Made by a program: the position numbers and the translations under genes
NCBI GenBank assembly: GCA_019648995.1
Contig: BLXT01000492.1
Location: forward strand, 1,163,987 to 1,189,013
DNA: 25,027 nucleotides
Origin: Plakobranchus ocellatus
Lineage: Eukaryota > Mollusca > Gastropoda > Plakobranchidae
Direction of reading: 5' to 3'
Notes under the pieces: generated by a model
What the model saw: the letters and a program-made list of their open reading frames with translations, nothing else
What the model was told of the DNA's origin: nothing
Database searches by the model: none
In this document: positions 1 to 11,383 of the stretch, piece by piece
Numbering within the stretch: position 1 is the first letter of the stretch
Layout of the letters: each line of letters opens with the position of its first letter

Positions 1-48
<48 letters not shown>
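1..48. repeat. (GA)n microsatellite at the window edge
   Basis: Uninterrupted GA dinucleotides run from the first base to about position 48 and probably continue outside the window. No function is evident. Confidence 0.95.
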
Positions 49-52
<4 letters not shown>

Positions 53-847
53 ATTTTAATCATTTAACTCCAAAATGACTAATTTTTGTAATTCAGGTTT
101 TTGCAAATGTAAAAAACGTTTTGATTTCATATTAATTTAATAAAATAGGATTTAAGTGCTCTACTTTAGAAGAAGCTTGTCAATAAGTACAATTTTTTCT
201 CACCTAGACATTCATTTCGTCCGTTAAAACAGCTACAACGTTGTTTCAATCCTTACTGGATGTCGTTTGGGTGTAGATTGTTGCAAAGTGATTCTATGAT
301 GGTGAGAAAAAAAAATTTTGAAAGTTATTTATGTATGGATTTTTTCTATTTGTTTTTTTTCTTCAGTCACCGTAACGCTACATTTTAATTAAAAAAAAAC
401 AAAACAAAAAAAAAAAACACTTTTACTTGCTGTATTGTTTCATGTAAAAGAAAAGAAGAATGCATGATTATCTCAAAGAAATCTTAAAACCCCAATTGCT
501 ATTGCATTAGCGAAAAAGAAGAAATCTAACAAGTTATAAAATGCAAATATCTTGGCTACCTGATAGCATCAGATAGTGATTGCACAAATGATATAAGACA
601 AAGAATTGCTATCGCCAAAAATACATTAAAAAAAAAAAAAAGAAATCAGTGCAAATTTAATGGCAAAGAGAAATATCGGTATGGACACCACTATAACGGT
701 AGTGAGAATGGAAAGTACTATTACATTGAAGTGAGTGTTGCTATAAACAAGGAAATAGAAAGAAAACTGCAAACAATAGAGAGTGGTTTATCAAAGGTGT
801 AAAAAAGTCCGACGAATTAGTAGGAAAGAAGCTAATCTTGAGAGATC

Positions 848-990
848 TTTAATCAAAACCACATACGAGGGCAACTACAATTCCTAGGACACATTTACCG
901 ACATGAGGGTTTAAATCAATTAGCAATCACTGGAAAGATTGCAGGCAAACGCAGTTATTATTTTACCTCAGGCTACTCAGGAACCCGTTA
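848..990 (+). mobile_element. LINE (non-LTR retrotransposon) reverse-transcriptase remnant
   Basis: One plus-strand frame, with codons beginning at 869, reads GQLQFLGHIYRHEGLNQ and continues with LAITGKIAGKRS. The pattern 'LQFLGHI.RHEGL...TGKI.GKRS' is typical of the C-terminal end of reverse transcriptases in non-LTR retrotransposons. Stop codons and frame breaks lie on both sides and no longer ORF surrounds it, so this is a dead fragment. The family could not be assigned beyond non-LTR type. Confidence 0.7.
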
Positions 991-1541
991 TCATGATTTG
1001 CTTGTGTTTTACTTTGAAACAGCATAATATATGATTTAAGTGGCAACGGTTTTTTTTTTTTTTAACTTTATTCAGTTACCATTGCATCCCATGGATCCAA
1101 ATTTTCATTCTTTGTTTGTAAAGCTTCCTTAGTGGTGATCATTCCCATATCATTAAAATTTACATACAATAATAATGTGCAGGAAAAAAAAAAGGTAAAA
1201 GAAATCTTTTGAGGTAGGAGTAACAAATAATACAATATCGTGATTGCACAACTTTCACTTTTGGTCACTCCATTTGTAGGCGGCCGAGGTCTCACAAGTC
1301 TCTTAAACACCAGATCTAGATCTAGGCCTAGATTCCAGGCCTGCTACTTCACTTGAGGCATTAAATCAACTGATAAACGTAAGTCTATTTATTCTGATCA
1401 TTCTTATGAGGTCTTGAGTTTGATTGTTTTGAAAGGTAGCCTACAATATAATCTAAGTAATCTTCTTCGGAAGACGTGCCGAATGATGCCTAAAATATAT
1501 GGTGGTTTTAAGTGTGCTAATTTCGAAATTGAAATTCATTT

Positions 1542-1801
1542 GATACTCCTGGAGCACATGGGTCCGTTTCTAGATCTACATTTAAAAGCTAATGACGAAA
1601 TGAAGAGAGTTCCCAATCTTTATCAGCTACCAATGAAATTAAAAGGTGGCAAGCATAAAATTTAGTGGATATTGGTTGAAAGTAGCACTTTTTACATTAT
1701 AATTTGGCCTAAGACCTCTTCATTTTGTTGGTAGCTTAAAATGAAGGTAATCTAGTCTAGATTCTATTTCTGGAAGCGGACCCTGCTGCTCCAGGAGTAC
1801 C
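1542..1801 (-). repeat. Interspersed repeat with foldback arms, copy 1
   Basis: The reverse complement matches copy 2 at 3246-3443 over most of its length. Shared blocks include GGTACTCCTGGAGCAG, AAAATGAAGAGG, GTGCTACTTTCAA, the AATTTTATGC region, and GAACTCTCTTCATTTCG. The two ends (1542-1610 and about 1714-1801) are themselves partly complementary, so the DNA could fold back on itself with a loop of about 100 bp. It looks like a non-autonomous element (MITE- or SINE-like) with no coding capacity. The class is uncertain. Confidence 0.65.
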
Positions 1802-3057
1802 ATTCATTTTTATGGCAAACTGATAGTTTTAAAGATATTAACCAGTAAAATGGAAATGTTTTAGGCAGCTGCTTCTCATCCTGAAAACTCAGGATGGGGA
1901 AGATAACACTTTTTAACAACTATTTTTACTCCCCGTCCTGAGAGCTTTTATGCAAAGGGAAATTACTCTTGGGCAAAAATAGGTCCTGGCCTTATTTCCC
2001 AAATGCAAAGGAAAAGAGAGCTGAAAGATTCATTTGTGGGAACTACTTACTTTAACTCACTTGCGCCGCAACCCAAAAATGCCCTGTGGAAGGCGCCCAC
2101 AACCCTTACGGTTTTTAGCTTTACCGCTCTATAATGCCTATGATAACCTCACAAACAACTCGTCACCTCAACATTATTGTTCCTGAACCATTTCTTCGTC
2201 AGCATTCCGAATTGCATTCTTGTCATTGCGGAACTCGTTTTTTTCTAAAATAATTTAGTGTGCATGTTGCAGAACTGAAAGTCGGCCTAGAATTAGTGAA
2301 ATCTGTGAGGTAGATAGGGATCTAGATCTGTCTAATGCGATTATGGCCTTGAATAGACTTAGTCTGTTTGTTTTTTTCAGGCAGACAGATCTGAAGAAGT
2401 ATTTTCTGATAATTATGAAGAGTTTAGGCAAGTAGAAAGTGACAATAACTCCAATGATGATCTAGATCTAGATCCAGATATAGTGTAGATGTAAGAAATG
2501 CTCAGAGTGGTAGATCTAGTAGCACTAAGTCTAAATTATGACCCAAACAAAAAAACACGCACAATCAGACGATTTTCATTCTAGATATCTCTAAAGATCT
2601 AAATAAAATCCATTTAATTCAAATGCATCTTTCCTTACTTTTGTGTTTCCTTACCCGTTTGCTGCATCTTTAATGGGCTTCAGAAAATTTCCCGAAAAAT
2701 CAAATTTTTACCCTTTTTGTAAAAAACATACAAAATCAACACATCAAGGTAGCAGAATGAAAAGTGTTGCTAAAGATACATTTTATGTGTCCAAAGTTTT
2801 GGAATGATTGCTTTCTTGTTTTTTTTTTCTTTTTTTTTACATTGTTTTAAAAAAGGCCTAAAAACCTCAGTTGGGACGGAATAAAGAGAGGAACAGGGGT
2901 TAGTCGCGAGTGAGTTAATGGGATCTGGGCCTCTAGATCTAACTTCATCTGCTGAGTACTATGAGTATGAGTAGGTATACAACTTTGCCAGTGTTTTCGA
3001 TTTCATTCTGCCTTCCCAAGTTAAAGACTGAATGAAGAAGTCTTAGATCAAGGTATA

Positions 3058-3110
3058 ATGTAAATTGTGCTACTTTCACACAATATTTTTCTATCAGGGT
3101 TGCAGTCCTA
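3058..3110 (+). repeat. Partial copy of the same interspersed repeat
   Basis: The segment TGTAAATTGTGCTACTTTCA is almost the same as that in copy 2 at about 3330-3350, with one T/C difference. Similarity fades after about 3090. It is a truncated relative lying in direct orientation to copy 2. Confidence 0.5.
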
Positions 3111-3245
3111 ATCCCAGTATGGACCAACAATAGGGCCCACTCTAAGTTTCAGTATTGGGCGACAATTAGACTTAAACAAAATAAAATTTGAGAAAGAATT
3201 GCCCAATTTTCCATTATGGATCCTGATAAAGGTAGATGTAAATTT

Positions 3246-3443
3246 GGTACTCCTGGAGCAGATGGGTTCACTTTTAGATCTACTTTCATATTCAACTGAC
3301 AAAATGAAGAGGTTGCAGGCCAAGTTTTAATGTAAATCGTGCTACTTTCAAACAATATCTACACAATTTTATGCCCGCAACCTCTTTTTTTCGTAAGTAG
3401 GTGATAAAGATAAGGAACTCTCTTCATTTCGTTGATACCTTCC
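3246..3443 (+). repeat. Interspersed repeat, copy 2
   Basis: It begins with GGTACTCCTGGAGCAGATGG and runs to the GAACTCTCTTCATTTCG arm near 3417-3433. It matches copy 1 in inverted orientation throughout. A CT-rich run at about 3451-3468 follows the end of the similarity. Confidence 0.6.
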
Positions 3444-4088
3444 TTTCTGAGCTCTCTCTCTCTCTCTTTATAAAATAAAGCATATGGGAAAATAAAGGAA
3501 GACCAGCCTCTTTAATTGGATGGAGATGGTTTCCTAGTGCGAAATCCTTCCCCTTGGTCTTGTAAAAAGAAAAGGAACAGGTTGAAGGATTGAAATTATG
3601 AGCAGCAGGGTTTTCTATGGAAATGCAGTACATGTAGCTCTGTGCTTATAATGTGCGACAGTCGCTTTACAATTGATATTTTTGAAATTCAACTGACAGC
3701 GGTCTTCAGATCTATTTGCCAGCTAGCTTCATCATTGTGCTGTCTGTGAAAGGTCATACACTTGCCACAGAATGGGCCTGATGCACAGAATCCTCTTTGC
3801 CTCTGTCAAACTGGGTCAGGCTGGAGTTATACTGGATGCAGCAGTTTGAAAAACTCTAGTTTCTTTGGCGTATACCGAATCAGTTGTGACTTTCATCTAG
3901 TGCTTTGTGTGGTACATTCTTTTGGTTGGATAAGGAACATGGGGGTGCTATTGCACTTGACCACACATAATTCTACCGACCATTGCTATACAAGCCCCAA
4001 GGCCAAAGAGGAGCAGAAAATAAAGAGGGGAAACGGTGACTTCACTCCATAGGGTTCGCAATGAAGCGCGGTAAACAGGAAGCACATG

Positions 4089-4128
4089 TATGACTAGTTT
4101 TAACACTCTATGACTAGTTTTAACACTC
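4089..4128. repeat. Two-copy 20-bp tandem duplication
   Basis: TATGACTAGTTTTAACACTC occurs twice, end to end. A short potential hairpin (CTCC...GGAG) follows directly. No function is evident. Confidence 0.9.
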
Positions 4129-4783
4129 TCCGCACTTAGTGGAGAAAATTTTTTATTATTATTCTAGCCACTAAACCTTGAAAGTTGAAGTACTCATTCT
4201 ATTTATAAAAGAAAAAAAAAACTCTTACAAGTACAACTCTGGGCCTTTGGAAAAGGGTGAAAGGTAAATCTGGGTGACTGTTCTTAATATTGTTACAATT
4301 ATTGCTTAATACCACTGACAATGAGGATTTCCCTATTTATTTGTGCCAATACTGAAAAGTGCAGGATAAAGAAATTGGTAAAATTATCAAATCTTAACAG
4401 GCAATACGGTTTGTTTACCGTGCTTGGCAGCTAGTCGCGAATAAGCGTCTTGTTTCTAGTCTTGTTTTTCTCAGTCTTCACCCAAGGCCAGTCTTGTTAT
4501 TCTGATTATCAGGCTTGTTTTTGAAAGTATAGTAAATGTGACACACAACTACCCCAAGGCAATATAACCCCCACAATATCTCCAGCCTATATTTGCCATC
4601 CTCAATGTTTGGATAATGACATTTAAGATAGCAAAACAAATTAACAGGATTAAGCTCGAGTCAATGTTTGATTCACTTAATTTATTAAATATAATGATAA
4701 AATGGAAAACTCTGCAATAAGAGTTAACCATATCTATAAGCATTTGAAAATCTTGCTTTAACCCGTTTGACCATTTTGTTCCC

Positions 4784-4785
4784 AG
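4784..4785 (+). other. Possible 3' splice site in the 5' UTR of gene A
   Basis: The sequence before 4786 is pyrimidine-rich and ends TTTTGTTCCCAG, ten bases before the chosen start codon. This fits an acceptor joining an untranslated first exon to the coding exon. An in-frame TAA at 4787-4789 closes the frame just upstream of the ATG. No donor was assigned. Confidence 0.45.
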
Positions 4786-4795
4786 TTAAACAAAG

Positions 4796-6494
4796 ATGAG
4801 TCGAAAGATGAAGGCATCTCAAAAGTTTGACGCAGACTCCTTAAGGGACAGTTTTGAAAGTGGCCGAGAATGGAAGCTAAGGAAGATGTTTATTGATGCA
4901 AACAGAGACACATTGACTGGGGACAGACTTGTGTGCCTCTCGAAATGTTTCACCAGTTCAACAATATATGGCTGCTCTTATCCAAAACAAGTTATGGATG
5001 AACTTAGATGGAGAAGTAATGGTTTGTTAGAGCAGCACTTGCAAGAGGGTAAATCACAGAGGCTCGCCACAGCAAAGAAAACTTATGCAAACTCCTTTGT
5101 GAAAGCATCAGACAATAAGGGTTTTGGCTCGTTCGCTGCATCCACACGTCAAAGGGGCAAAAACTCTACAGTGTGGTCCAGTAATCCTGACACTGACAGC
5201 CTTGCAAATCTATCAGAGGGTGTTGACACATATTATGGCCATCCAGTATCACAGACAGTTAAAAAGTATGATCATCTAGCAGTGCAGAGAGTTAACAAGT
5301 ATGGTCATCCAGTATCGCAGAGTAGTAACAAGTATGGTCATCCAGTATCGCAGAATAGTAATGAATACAGTCGTCCAGTTTTGCAGAGTGGTAACAAGTA
5401 TGGTCAACCAATTAAAAAATATAGTCATCCAGTATCGCAGAGCTTTAACAGTTATAGTCATCCAGTACCGCAGAGTGCTTACGAATATGGTCATCCTGTA
5501 TCTCAGAATGGTAATGAATATGGTCGTCCAGTTTTGCAGAGTGGTAAAAAGTATGGTCATCCAGTATCACAGAGTGGTAATGAATATGATTATCGAGGAT
5601 CTCAGAGTGATGACGAATATGATCATCCAGTATCGCAGAGTGGTAACTTATATGATCGCCCAGTATCACTGAGTGTTAACAAGTATGGTCATCCAGGTAA
5701 CAAGTATAGCCATCCAGTATCACAGAGTGGTAATGAATATGATTATCGAGGATCTCAGAGTGATGACGAATATGATTATCCATCATCTCAGAGTGGTAAC
5801 TTATATGATCGCCCAGTATCACTAAGTGTTAACAAGTATGGTCATCCAGGTTACATGTATAGCCATCCAGTATCAAAGAGTGGTAATGAATATGATTATC
5901 GAGAATCGCAGAGTGATGACGAATATGATCATCCAGTATCGCAGAGCATACACAACTATAACCATCCATCATCTCAGAGGGGTAACTTATATGATCATCC
6001 AGTATCGCTGAGTGTTAACAAGTATGGTCATTCAGTAAACAAGTATAGCCATCCAGTATCACAGAGTGGTAATGAATATGATTATCAAGAATCGCAGAGT
6101 GATGACGAATATGATCATCCAGTATCGCAGAGGATTAACAAGTATAACCATCCATCATCTCAGAGGGGAAACTTATATGATCATCCATTATCGCTGAGTG
6201 TTAACAAGTACGGTCATCCACTATCGCAGAGTGGTACATGTGACAAGTGTGGTCATCCAGTATCGCAGAGTGCTAACAAATATGGCAATCCACTTTCACA
6301 GACTGGTAAAGAGTATGGCCATCCAGCATCGCAGACTGTTAACAAGTATCAACCAGCAGCTAGGTCTCGGTTTCCAGATGAGCCAACTTCTGTATTCAGG
6401 CAGACAGAGAGTGAAGTCCATCGTGGGCCATCAGTGGTGGAGATTGTTGATGCCAGTGGCAACAAGCAGGGGGAAGTTGATGGTAATGTGGCAG
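4796..6494 (+). CDS. NKRF: Gene A coding exon 1: NKRF-like protein, XTBD plus Tyr/Ser repeats
   Basis: This exon encodes residues 1-566 and the first base of codon 567 of a 1078-aa protein. Residues about 12-75 form an XRN2-binding (XTBD) domain. Visible family marks are the 'ESGREW' helix with Trp26, Arg29 and Phe32, and the block YGCSYPKQVMD at 58-68. In known family members (CDKN2AIP, CDKN2AIPNL, NKRF, worm PAXT-1) this domain binds the nuclear exonuclease XRN2. Residues about 144-520 are an 11-residue repeat. The start is the first ATG after an in-frame TAA at 4787, with A at -3. The genomic frame stays open to a stop at 6545, but CAG|GTATAC at 6492-6500 is a good donor and its phase joins exactly to exon 2, so the last 16 codons are probably intronic. 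Human NKRF is about 690 aa, so the repeat tract explains most of the extra length. Symbol by domain content; orthology untested. Confidence 0.85.
5225..6355 (+). repeat. In-frame 33-bp tandem array (11-aa unit) in gene A
   Basis: About 33 units with the core NKYGHPVSQSG are translated in one frame, with variants such as NEYDYRGSQSD, DEYDHPVSQSG and NLYDRPVSLSV. A higher-order repeat is visible: a 153-bp block at 5678-5830, then two 186-bp blocks at 5831-6016 and 6017-6202, each beginning NKYGH. All length changes seen are multiples of three, which indicates selection for the reading frame. Nearly every unit has a Tyr at position 3. The other frames of both strands are also open over long stretches, an effect of the repeat, and are not counted as genes. 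Confidence 0.95.
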
Positions 6495-8274
6495 GTATAC
6501 GTCATTTTATGTTTCACCTTGACATGAAACCAGTCAAAATGAATTAGGAGTTGCAAATTACACATTTTGATTTTAAAACAGAAAGAAAGTTTTTTTCCTT
6601 TGCAGTTATCTGAATGCTCCATACAATTTTCTTGAAGCTAATCGAAATGAGGTGTGGCATTCTGCATATTTTATGCCATGAAGCCTTAACCCTTGCCTGC
6701 TAAGAGGTTGAATTGGGCCTCTTTTTAAAACCCCAAACAGGATCAAGTTTTTTTTATTTGGCTATGGCTTAGTGTCTTAGTGCATAGCTTATCTTTTCTT
6801 TGGAAAAAAAAAAGACGACAACAAAAAACAAATGGCCTACTTTGTAGCATTAAAGAAACATCCATGACAAAAGAATATGGACCCAGGTCAAGTTATTTTT
6901 ATTGCCCCTGTGATCACCAATAAATGGTGGACTGGGTATACCAATAATCAATCAATGAATCAATCATTTTTAGCGCAGCAATGCTTTTTAAAATTTAAGT
7001 TTAACTTGGCAGTCTAGTGATTATGCTGTTTTCTGTAAACTTTGTACATGTAGTTGTAGAAATAATTGGATAAGATATACAGTAGACCACACCTAAACCA
7101 AAAACGGCTAAACCAAAAAGAAATTGAAGAGCTTTCTGTTTTTCCTCTTATTCTTTCTTATTAAACATACGGTAAACCAAAAGCTTTGGCTGCCTTACTA
7201 TCGCTAAAGTGAACTAAAAACTACCGGGAAAGCCCAGTCATTGTCTGACCGACACATATAATTTTTTTTTTTACCCACCTTACCCTTCCCTTCCTCTCTT
7301 GCATTACTTTTTGTGAACCCAATACTGTTACCGGTACCTCACACTACAGATGGCTAGGCCTGATGTCTGGCTAGGTCTACTGCACACACCTGCCCTTCCC
7401 TTCTCTTCCATCACTCAGTTACGCAGCGGGACCGTGTCAGACACTCCCTGTATATTTAGGTCCTGTCAGCGCTAAGCTAAGCAAACACTGTTGTATCACA
7501 GGAGATAATAAAGCCATTTCTCTTGTTGAGAATTTCAGTACCGGAAAACATAGGTGATGATTAAATTGTAAAACTAGAGACTTCAGACTGGAAAACTTAC
7601 TTAAGCGATGATGAAATTTTGAAAGCTCTATTCTAGATCGATAACAATAACAGGCGCAAGAATCTCATAACTGAAAAGGAAGTAGAAGGAGATAGAGAAA
7701 TGGATAAAAAACAGAGAAAGCTTCGTGGATAGGCGTGTTCATTCATATTGTGTTGTGACGATGGGTGGGATTGATTTAACTTAATATTTCGGTAGCAGGT
7801 CACTCTCCTTTATTAATCTTACTTATTTAATGGCTATGCTTAAACCAAAATAGAAATCATATTCCCTAGAATTTCGGTTTAAAAGTGTTCCACTGTACAT
7901 ATATGTGTAACGGTTCCAAAAATGAGTGTAGGCTCTTTAAGGACTTTTTGAATAAAAACCCTTATAAATCTAAGACTACTTGCCTTTTTAGTGTACTGAT
8001 GCTCCACAGAGATGTAATGTGAACCCGGTATCCAAATTAGTTTTTTGGACTGCTACACATACACAGTCATGTTCAATTGATTATAAGAGGGAAAAGCTGT
8101 TCAGAATAGCATTTAATTTTTTGCCATGACAGTAAGCTAGCAGGGAAGCCATGGTTGAACATGATTTTTTTAAGCAAAAACTGGAAGTATTATTTTTCTC
8201 ACATGTCAAACATGTAGAATTTTAGTAATTGTAATATGCATAGATATGTACTTTTATTGTGCTCTTCTTCACAG
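6495..8274 (+). other. Gene A intron (phase 1, 1780 bp)
   Basis: The donor is CAG|GTATAC at 6495 and the acceptor is the pyrimidine-rich TGCTCTTCTTCACAG ending at 8274. Exon 1 leaves one base (G) over, and exon 2 supplies AA, making a Glu codon at residue 567, so the frame runs through. The intron holds an inverted-repeat element at 7080-7895 and an AATC-rich stretch near 6938-6967. No other genes were seen in it. Confidence 0.85.
7080..7895. mobile_element. Non-autonomous pogo/Tigger-like DNA transposon in the intron of gene A
   Basis: The left end reads CAGTAGACCACACCTAAACC. The right end, reverse complemented, reads CAGTGGAACACTTTTAAACC. Both are flanked by TA (7078-7079 and 7896-7897), which fits a TA target duplication. 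AAACCAAA-type motifs recur just inside both ends. There is no transposase ORF. Ends beginning CAGTGGAAC with TA duplications are usual for pogo/Tigger members of the Tc1-mariner superfamily; the assignment is by resemblance only. Confidence 0.6.
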
Positions 8275-9812
8275 AAGTCACCAATGCTAAACCATCAGAA
8301 AAAGGGATTGACCCTCCGGCCAAGCCAGTTCTGTCTTTGGAGGAGTACAAACTTCAGTATGTGAGGGAGACAGATGCTACCTTGAAGAAACTCAGACTTA
8401 TGGCTTGCAGAGCGTTGGAGAATAAGCAGGAGCACGCCATCGTGAAGGTGATGCACAGCATCAACAAGCAGCTCAGGTTTGAGGTCCGCCACACATTTGA
8501 CGAGGAGCTTGCCAAAAAGAGGGGGATTGCTTGTGTGGCCCACATTTGGTTTGATGATATCCTTGCTGGGACTGGAGCAGCAAAGAGTAAAGCTCGAGCA
8601 AAGAGAAATGGCTTTAACGCAGCTCTCCAGAAAGTGTACCTACCTCATCTCAGGATCACTGTTGCGAAGAATGGACGAAAGGAAATAGAGGGATCGATGG
8701 AACCTTTCCCTGGCATCGCAGAAGAATCCTTACTTTCTCAGAAACGTTGTAATGATCGCTTCCCTTCAGCCTCCGGTGCATTTAGTACAAACTTGCTAAC
8801 ATCCTCATTTGATGAGTTTTCACCTCCCCCAGCAAAAGTACTTAAAGGGGCTGCCCAAAGGCTGACACCAAAGCATTTAGAATCTCATCAGCTTGTGGAA
8901 CCTCAGGTAGAGAAGGCAGCTGGGCACTCAAAGGCCAAAAATGAGTCGAATGTAAATATTATAGTACAAAGGCTTGATGCTGGCAACATATGTGTGGGAG
9001 ATTTCATAATAGTAGAGCCCATGGAGCGTGAAAAGGGAGGTTACAAGTGTACACCTATGTGCATCTTCAGCTCCAGTGCTAGTTTTAGCGGTCTTCTGTT
9101 GGAGAATGAGTTCACTGTGCTTGGTCAAAGAGCGATTCGGTGCATTGCAAAACTGGAAGGTCAGATTGTCGGAGAGGGAACTGGTACAAGCAAAAAACAT
9201 GCCAAGTCTGAGGCAGCATCCAATGCCCTTGAGCGTCTCAGGCCGCTGTGCTGGAATTTAAAGGTCAAAGGTCCAGATGCTGCAGAGGTGATATCAAGGG
9301 GGGAGCTCCTTCAGGAGGTTGAACAAAAAGACGAAGCCATTGGTGAGAACAATGTTGGAAACCAGATGCTGAGGAGGATGGGCTGGAAAGGCGGAGGTGT
9401 TGGCAAGGATGGCGCAGGCATTGTGGAGCCTGTGTCAGCCCAGGGAGTTAGAGGACGAGCCGGACTGGGGTTGACTTCCTCTGCCGCTGGAGGGGCGGAC
9501 TTTAACCCAGCAGCTTTTCGTGAAAAAGTGAAAATTGCTCTAAAAAATTATGTGGCATCTGGAAGCAAAGAGCATCTGAAGCTGAGTGCAGAATATAACA
9601 AAGAGGAGAGGATAATCATTCACGAGGAGGCTATGAAGTTCAAGCTGCGCTCATCTAGCTCAGGTCGGGGAGAAAAGCGAGCTGTGACCATCCGCCGGAA
9701 ACTCTCCACAGCAGAGCTCCTGCACCACATCAGCCAGCAAGGCGGAGAGACAAAGAGCTATTTGTTGCTGCCCCCTGAAAACGTCTCTGCTTTTCACTTC
9801 AGCTCAGAGTGA
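8275..9812 (+). CDS. NKRF: Gene A coding exon 2: dsRNA-binding domains, G-patch and R3H
   Basis: This exon encodes residues 567-1078. Residues about 580-620 hold the PAKPVLSLEEY block. Residues about 621-696 form a dsRNA-binding-like domain ending GTGAAKSKARAKRNGFNAAL, and 792-888 a second one with GEGTGTSKKHAKSEAASNAL. Residues 928-966 are a G-patch with the expected glycines (MGWKGGGVGKDGAG...GLGL). Residues about 979-1055 are an R3H domain with the Arg-X3-His signature at Arg1012 and His1016. This order is that of NF-kappa-B-repressing factor. In vertebrates that protein acts in the nucleolus on pre-rRNA, with the G-patch activating DHX15. The exon starts after the acceptor at 8274; the frame runs on upstream without an ATG, which supports splicing over an independent start. 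The stop is TGA at 9810-9812. Confidence 0.92.
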
Positions 9813-10792
9813 TCGCCCTGAATGAATGGACCAACTGACTGACTCTCGAAAGACTGGGTCTGCCAACAAACAGTTTTGTTTTAAATCTACATCAAAATAT
9901 CACAAAGTAATCTTTTAAAAATGTTGCTTAATTTACAGGAGTTTGATGTAAGTTCTGTGAGATCTCATAAGTATAGTGGTTAAAAGTGTTCAGCAATTCA
10001 TGTATCATTATGAATATTCTAATACATGTATTCAGTTCAGAATTTGGGCCATATATTTTTCAAATGGAAACTGATTTCTATAAGACATGCTGTTTGTTTT
10101 AAAGAAAAGCTGTTATGAAGATGGAGATTGTATTTTTGTGAAATCCATTTTCTAAACATGTTGGTGCTGCCTGAATGTTTTGTATTATTATGGAGCAATT
10201 ACTGTAAAAGTGAAATTTATGCAATACTTTTGTGAAGCAAGCCTTGTGGGTACCTTTTTTTTTAAATTGTAATATTGATACAATGAACCCAGGATGTAAC
10301 GAGATAGGTCTGTTTGTGCCTGGTATTATCTTCTTGTTGAACTCAAAATCTGATGATTTGAAAAAAAAAGGAATGCATTATAATGAAACAGTTCAAGAAG
10401 AGACAAAACAGTGAAGAGAACCAGAGAGATAATGACAACCGAAATGTGTGTGCAAGCTCACTTTTTAAGCACTGTCAACATACAATGTACATATATGTAC
10501 AATATTGGTACATGTAGTACTAGTTATACTACTAGGTCTTGCTAGACCTAATCTATCTTGAGAACAGGCATTGTACTGTGCATGTTTTGTCTAGACAGAC
10601 AAATTGCTCAATAACAATGGAAACCTCAAAAGCTGAAGTCAGTGTACTTCAATTTCTCATAAATTGAAGTATTCAATTTTTGTTTTTCTTTGGCTTTGTT
10701 AGGTTCAAACTCATAATTTCATATATATTGAAGTCAAAGAAGTTAGATTCTCTTGATTCAAAGCCCACATTACCACAAACCAGAATAATAAA
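9813..10792 (+). other. Probable 3' UTR of gene A
   Basis: The nearest canonical AATAAA after the stop is at 10787-10792, so the UTR could be about 980 bp. That signal lies inside a transposon-like element (10615-11383), so transcript ending there would be recent. A TGTACATA octamer at 10486-10493 fits the Pumilio consensus, but one such site can occur by chance. No coding ORF of note is present. Confidence 0.4.
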
Positions 10793-11383
10793 AGAAATGT
10801 TTTCCTCTTGCCACCCCCAAAATAGTGCCAATCACTGCTTTAACAAAGCTGGCATACCTCAGGGGTAACATTCACAACAATTTGAGTCAGGGGAGGGATC
10901 AAACTGGGAGGAGAGGAGGGAAGTGAGATGCTGAATGTAGGTCTACAGCGGGCGCGGCATCTGCCACACACTGCCAGTGCTGAACAACCTCTCTTTAATC
11001 AGTCTTGCTAGATCTAGATCTGGACCTGGCCGCAAAGGCAATACAGTGGAAACTCATTATTCAAAGTGCCAGGGAATAGACCAAAACTTCGCCTTCGCAT
11101 TATGAGTCTAGTATTAAAAGGGGTTGTTATTAATGGCACTCCTCGAGTATGCCACATTGCCAGCTTTGTTAAGACAGTGATCAGCACTCTTTTGGGAGTG
11201 GCGAGAGGAAAGCAGTTTTTTTTCTTATTGTGTTTTGTGGCGATTTGAACTTCGAATTATGTGAATCGACTTTCTTTGACTTTGAATAATGAGTTTGAAC
11301 TCAAGAAAAAAACCTCAGATCGTGGATACTTCAATTTATAAGAAATTTGAGTAATCAGACTTCGGTTTTTGAGGTTTCCACTG
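10615..11383. mobile_element. Inverted-repeat element with ends of about 60 bp
   Basis: The left end (10615-10676) begins CAATGGAAACCTCAAAA and includes CATAAATTGAAGTA. The right end (about 11325-11383), reverse complemented, begins CAGTGGAAACCTCAAAA and includes TATAAATTGAAGTA. Similarity is high over about 60 bp. TA follows the right end. There is no transposase ORF inside. It is probably a non-autonomous pogo/Tigger-type element. Confidence 0.6.

Larger units (their letters stand above)
1..4785. other. Non-coding upstream region of gene A
   Basis: No convincing protein gene was found here. ORFs are short, begin at weak starts and show no family motif. The stretch holds a GA microsatellite, a LINE remnant, three copies of one interspersed repeat (1542-1801, 3058-3110, 3246-3443), a short tandem duplication and several T- or A-rich runs. 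Gene A's promoter and any 5' UTR exon must lie here or further upstream, but neither could be located by eye. Confidence 0.6.

Noticed and set aside
3762..4052. 96-aa plus-strand ORF
   Set aside because: It does not begin at an ATG and has no recognisable motif. A transposon remnant is possible but not supported.
5276..5672. Long ORFs on both strands over the gene A repeats
   Set aside because: They are a by-product of a 33-bp repeat, which keeps every frame open. They lack their own starts or domains and translate to the same short motif again and again.
6495..6547. Reading gene A exon 1 on to the stop at 6545 as a separate 583-aa gene
   Set aside because: The donor at 6495, the acceptor at 8274 and the matching phase join it to exon 2. 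Gene B has the same intron. A retained-intron isoform ending at 6547 is still possible.
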